A stretch of 64,000 nt of DNA, taken from contig NZ_JAELTX010000005.1 of assembly GCF_016429065.1 (NCBI RefSeq), forward strand, positions 25,990 through 89,989. The letters run 5' to 3'. Each line of letters starts with the position of its first letter. Within the stretch, counting starts at the first letter, position 1. Below are positions 62,689 through 64,000 of this stretch, piece after piece. The stretch comes from Pedobacter sp. ASV17. GTDB taxonomy: Bacteria; Bacteroidota; Bacteroidia; Sphingobacteriales; Sphingobacteriaceae. Both the position numbers and the translations under genes were made by a program. The notes under the pieces are model-generated. The model ran no database searches, was not told the origin of the DNA, and was given only the letters and a program-made list of their open reading frames with translations.

Positions 62689-63531
62689 ATGAGAATACCT
62701 ATTATAATGCTCCATTACATAGAAAGCACCTCTTTAAAAGGTGTTGGCGACTGGAGCATTAGCAAAGAGAAATTTTTGGACCTACTAGATGCTATTGAAG
62801 AAAAGGGCCTAACAACTACGACCTTTGCGGAAATAGAAGAATCTAAAATAGCTAACATTAAAAATTCAGTGATCATCACTTTTGATGATTGCCCCGAAAA
62901 CCTGTTTGAATTTGTTGTCCCGGAGCTAATCAGAAGGAAAATGAAAGCCTCCTTTTATATTCCCACAGCATATATAGGGAGCTACAATAAATGGGATGTA
63001 AGCGAACAAAATTTTGATAGAATAGCCTTAGCTAAAAAAGAGCATTTGATTTTTCTAAATGAAAACCAAATGGAAATTGGCAGCCATGGCCATCATCATT
63101 TAAATCAATTAAAAATAGATGATGATACTCAGATATATGAACTTGAACAATCTAAAAACATTTTAGAGACACTGTTACAACGTCCCATTTATTCATTTGC
63201 TCATCCTTACGGAGAAGTCTCTAAAAATTACAGAAAATTGTTAACCAATTCTGGTTATAAATATGGACTATCTATCTATAAAGGAAACATGAATAGATAT
63301 GCTTTAAGGCGTATTGGCATTCATCAGGCCGATACAAAAGCTTCTATCCTATTTAAATTAGGTGGCCTTTATAGTTATCTACGTTATTTGGTTGATCCTA
63401 TTTTAAGCGTTAAAAAGTTTGGCTTAAAACTTAAGCTTTTTATTTTAGGGCTATACTTTTCAAATCTGGTTCCCTTGCTTAACAATATTTATGAGCTTCA
63501 TTTTTACTCACTAACTTTTAACCTTCATTAA
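62689..63531 (+). CDS. Polysaccharide deacetylase family protein (NodB-like)
   Basis: This 280-residue protein has a NodB homology domain: [13 protein letters not shown] provides the catalytic and metal-binding Asp pair, and [13 protein letters not shown] the two metal-binding histidines. A conserved FAHPYG motif follows. Members remove N- or O-acetyl groups from sugars. There is no signal peptide, so it may act in the cytoplasm or at the inner membrane face. It ends tail-to-tail with obgE, the coding regions overlapping by 14 bases. Confidence 0.88.
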   Translation: MRIPIIMLHYIESTSLKGVGDWSISKEKFLDLLDAIEEKGLTTTTFAEIEESKIANIKNSVIITFDDCPENLFEFVVPELIRRKMKASFYIPTAYIGSYNKWDVSEQNFDRIALAKKEHLIFLNENQMEIGSHGHHHLNQLKIDDDTQIYELEQSKNILETLLQRPIYSFAHPYGEVSKNYRKLLTNSGYKYGLSIYKGNMNRYALRRIGIHQADTKASILFKLGGLYSYLRYLVDPILSVKKFGLKLKLFILGLYFSNLVPLLNNIYELHFYSLTFNLH

Positions 63532-64000
63532 TCGCTTTCCACAACATATCCTTCAATTCTACCAAGCCCTGTTGAGCCACTGATGAAATAAAAATGTGTG
63601 GTATTTTAGGCAATTCCTTTTCCATCTCTGCCTTTAATTCCTCATCAAGCATATCTGATTTGGTTACCGCTAATAAATGTGGCTTCTGCATCAATTCAGG
63701 ATTGAACTCTCGTAATTCGTTCTTCAATATTTCGTACTCTTCTAAAATAGTCCTGCTTGTATCCGCTGGAACCATAAATAACAATACAGAGTTACGTTCA
63801 ATGTGTCTTAAAAACCTAAAGCCTAACCCTTTTCCTTTCGATGCTCCTTCAATAATACCAGGAATATCGGCCATAATGAAGGACTTCGAATCACGGTAAG
63901 AAACAATTCCCAAATTAGGCACCAAGGTAGTAAAGGCGTAATCTGCAATCTCAGGCTTCGCAGCCGACAACACCGAAAGCAAGGTAGATTTTCCCGCATT
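63518..64000 (-). CDS. obgE: GTPase ObgE/CgtA, 3' part
   Basis: This Obg-family GTPase is involved in ribosome assembly. The frame stays open to the window edge: bases 64000-63983 encode NAGKST, the end of the G1 P-loop. [17 protein letters not shown] is the G3/switch region, characteristic of Obg, and TKSD is G4. Only the last 161 residues are present, comprising the G domain from the P-loop; the N-terminal Obg domain lies outside the window. The TTG at 63982 is internal, not the start. Confidence 0.95.
   Translation of the reverse strand, partial: NAGKSTLLSVLSAAKPEIADYAFTTLVPNLGIVSYRDSKSFIMADIPGIIEGASKGKGLGFRFLRHIERNSVLLFMVPADTSRTILEEYEILKNELREFNPELMQKPHLLAVTKSDMLDEELKAEMEKELPKIPHIFISSVAQQGLVELKDMLWKAINEG

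Overview
The window reads as chromosome of a Bacteroidota bacterium, most likely a Sphingobacteriaceae member close to Pedobacter. The evidence is A/T-rich coding sequence, weak Shine-Dalgarno sites, promoters of the TTTG-N~19-TAnnTTTG type, a tiny histone H1-like gene, an FtsZ ending in the Bacteroidota-style tail, a UpxY-type antiterminator and an exosortase of the kind found in Pedobacter-like polysaccharide loci. No tool was run; identities and spacings were counted by eye.

Layout. 1-719: 3' part of dapA. 720-1370: no gene, but a dense set of palindromes and a 202-bp tandem repeat. 1380-3093: histone H1-like gene and an alpha-oxoamine synthase (serine palmitoyltransferase-like), both on the minus strand. 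3316-19980: a near-complete division/cell-wall (dcw) cluster on the minus strand, transcribed mraZ-rsmH-ftsL-ftsI-murE-mraY-murD-ftsW-murG-murC-ftsQ-ftsA-ftsZ. murF and ddl are absent. Three perfect 10-bp MraZ-type boxes precede mraZ. 20190-22806: gap, a GNAT gene and pgk as a short glycolytic unit. 22903-24889: a WecA-like initiating phosphoglycosyl transferase and a GT2, also minus strand.

25142-53674 is a large plus-strand surface-polysaccharide locus: Wza-like lipoprotein, Wzc-like tyrosine autokinase, UpxY/NusG-like antiterminator, AsnB-like amidotransferase, ABC-2 exporter (Wzm/Wzt), about ten glycosyltransferases, three FkbM-type methyltransferases, acyl/acetyl-transferases, a dTDP-Fuc4N-type cassette (WbqC-like protein, formyltransferase, WecE) and a Wzy-like protein. 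An M3 peptidase and an amino-acid permease (53733-57508) interrupt it. It then resumes with GT4, methyltransferase, GT2, a 190-aa exosortase, a NodU-type carbamoyltransferase and a polysaccharide deacetylase (57549-63531). The window closes with the 3' part of obgE on the minus strand.

How it fits together: WecA-like enzyme and glycosyltransferases would build lipid-linked glycans. Two export routes are encoded side by side: Wzy-like/Wzc/Wza and Wzm/Wzt. The most notable features are (i) an exosortase plus Wzy-like protein embedded in the polysaccharide locus with no sorted substrate in view, (ii) a second Wzt copy whose ATPase half is almost identical to the first but whose C-terminal sugar-recognition half is unrelated, lying behind a 55-codon remnant of the permease, and (iii) RNA-hairpin structures in leader positions (28867-28946 and 62652-62675).
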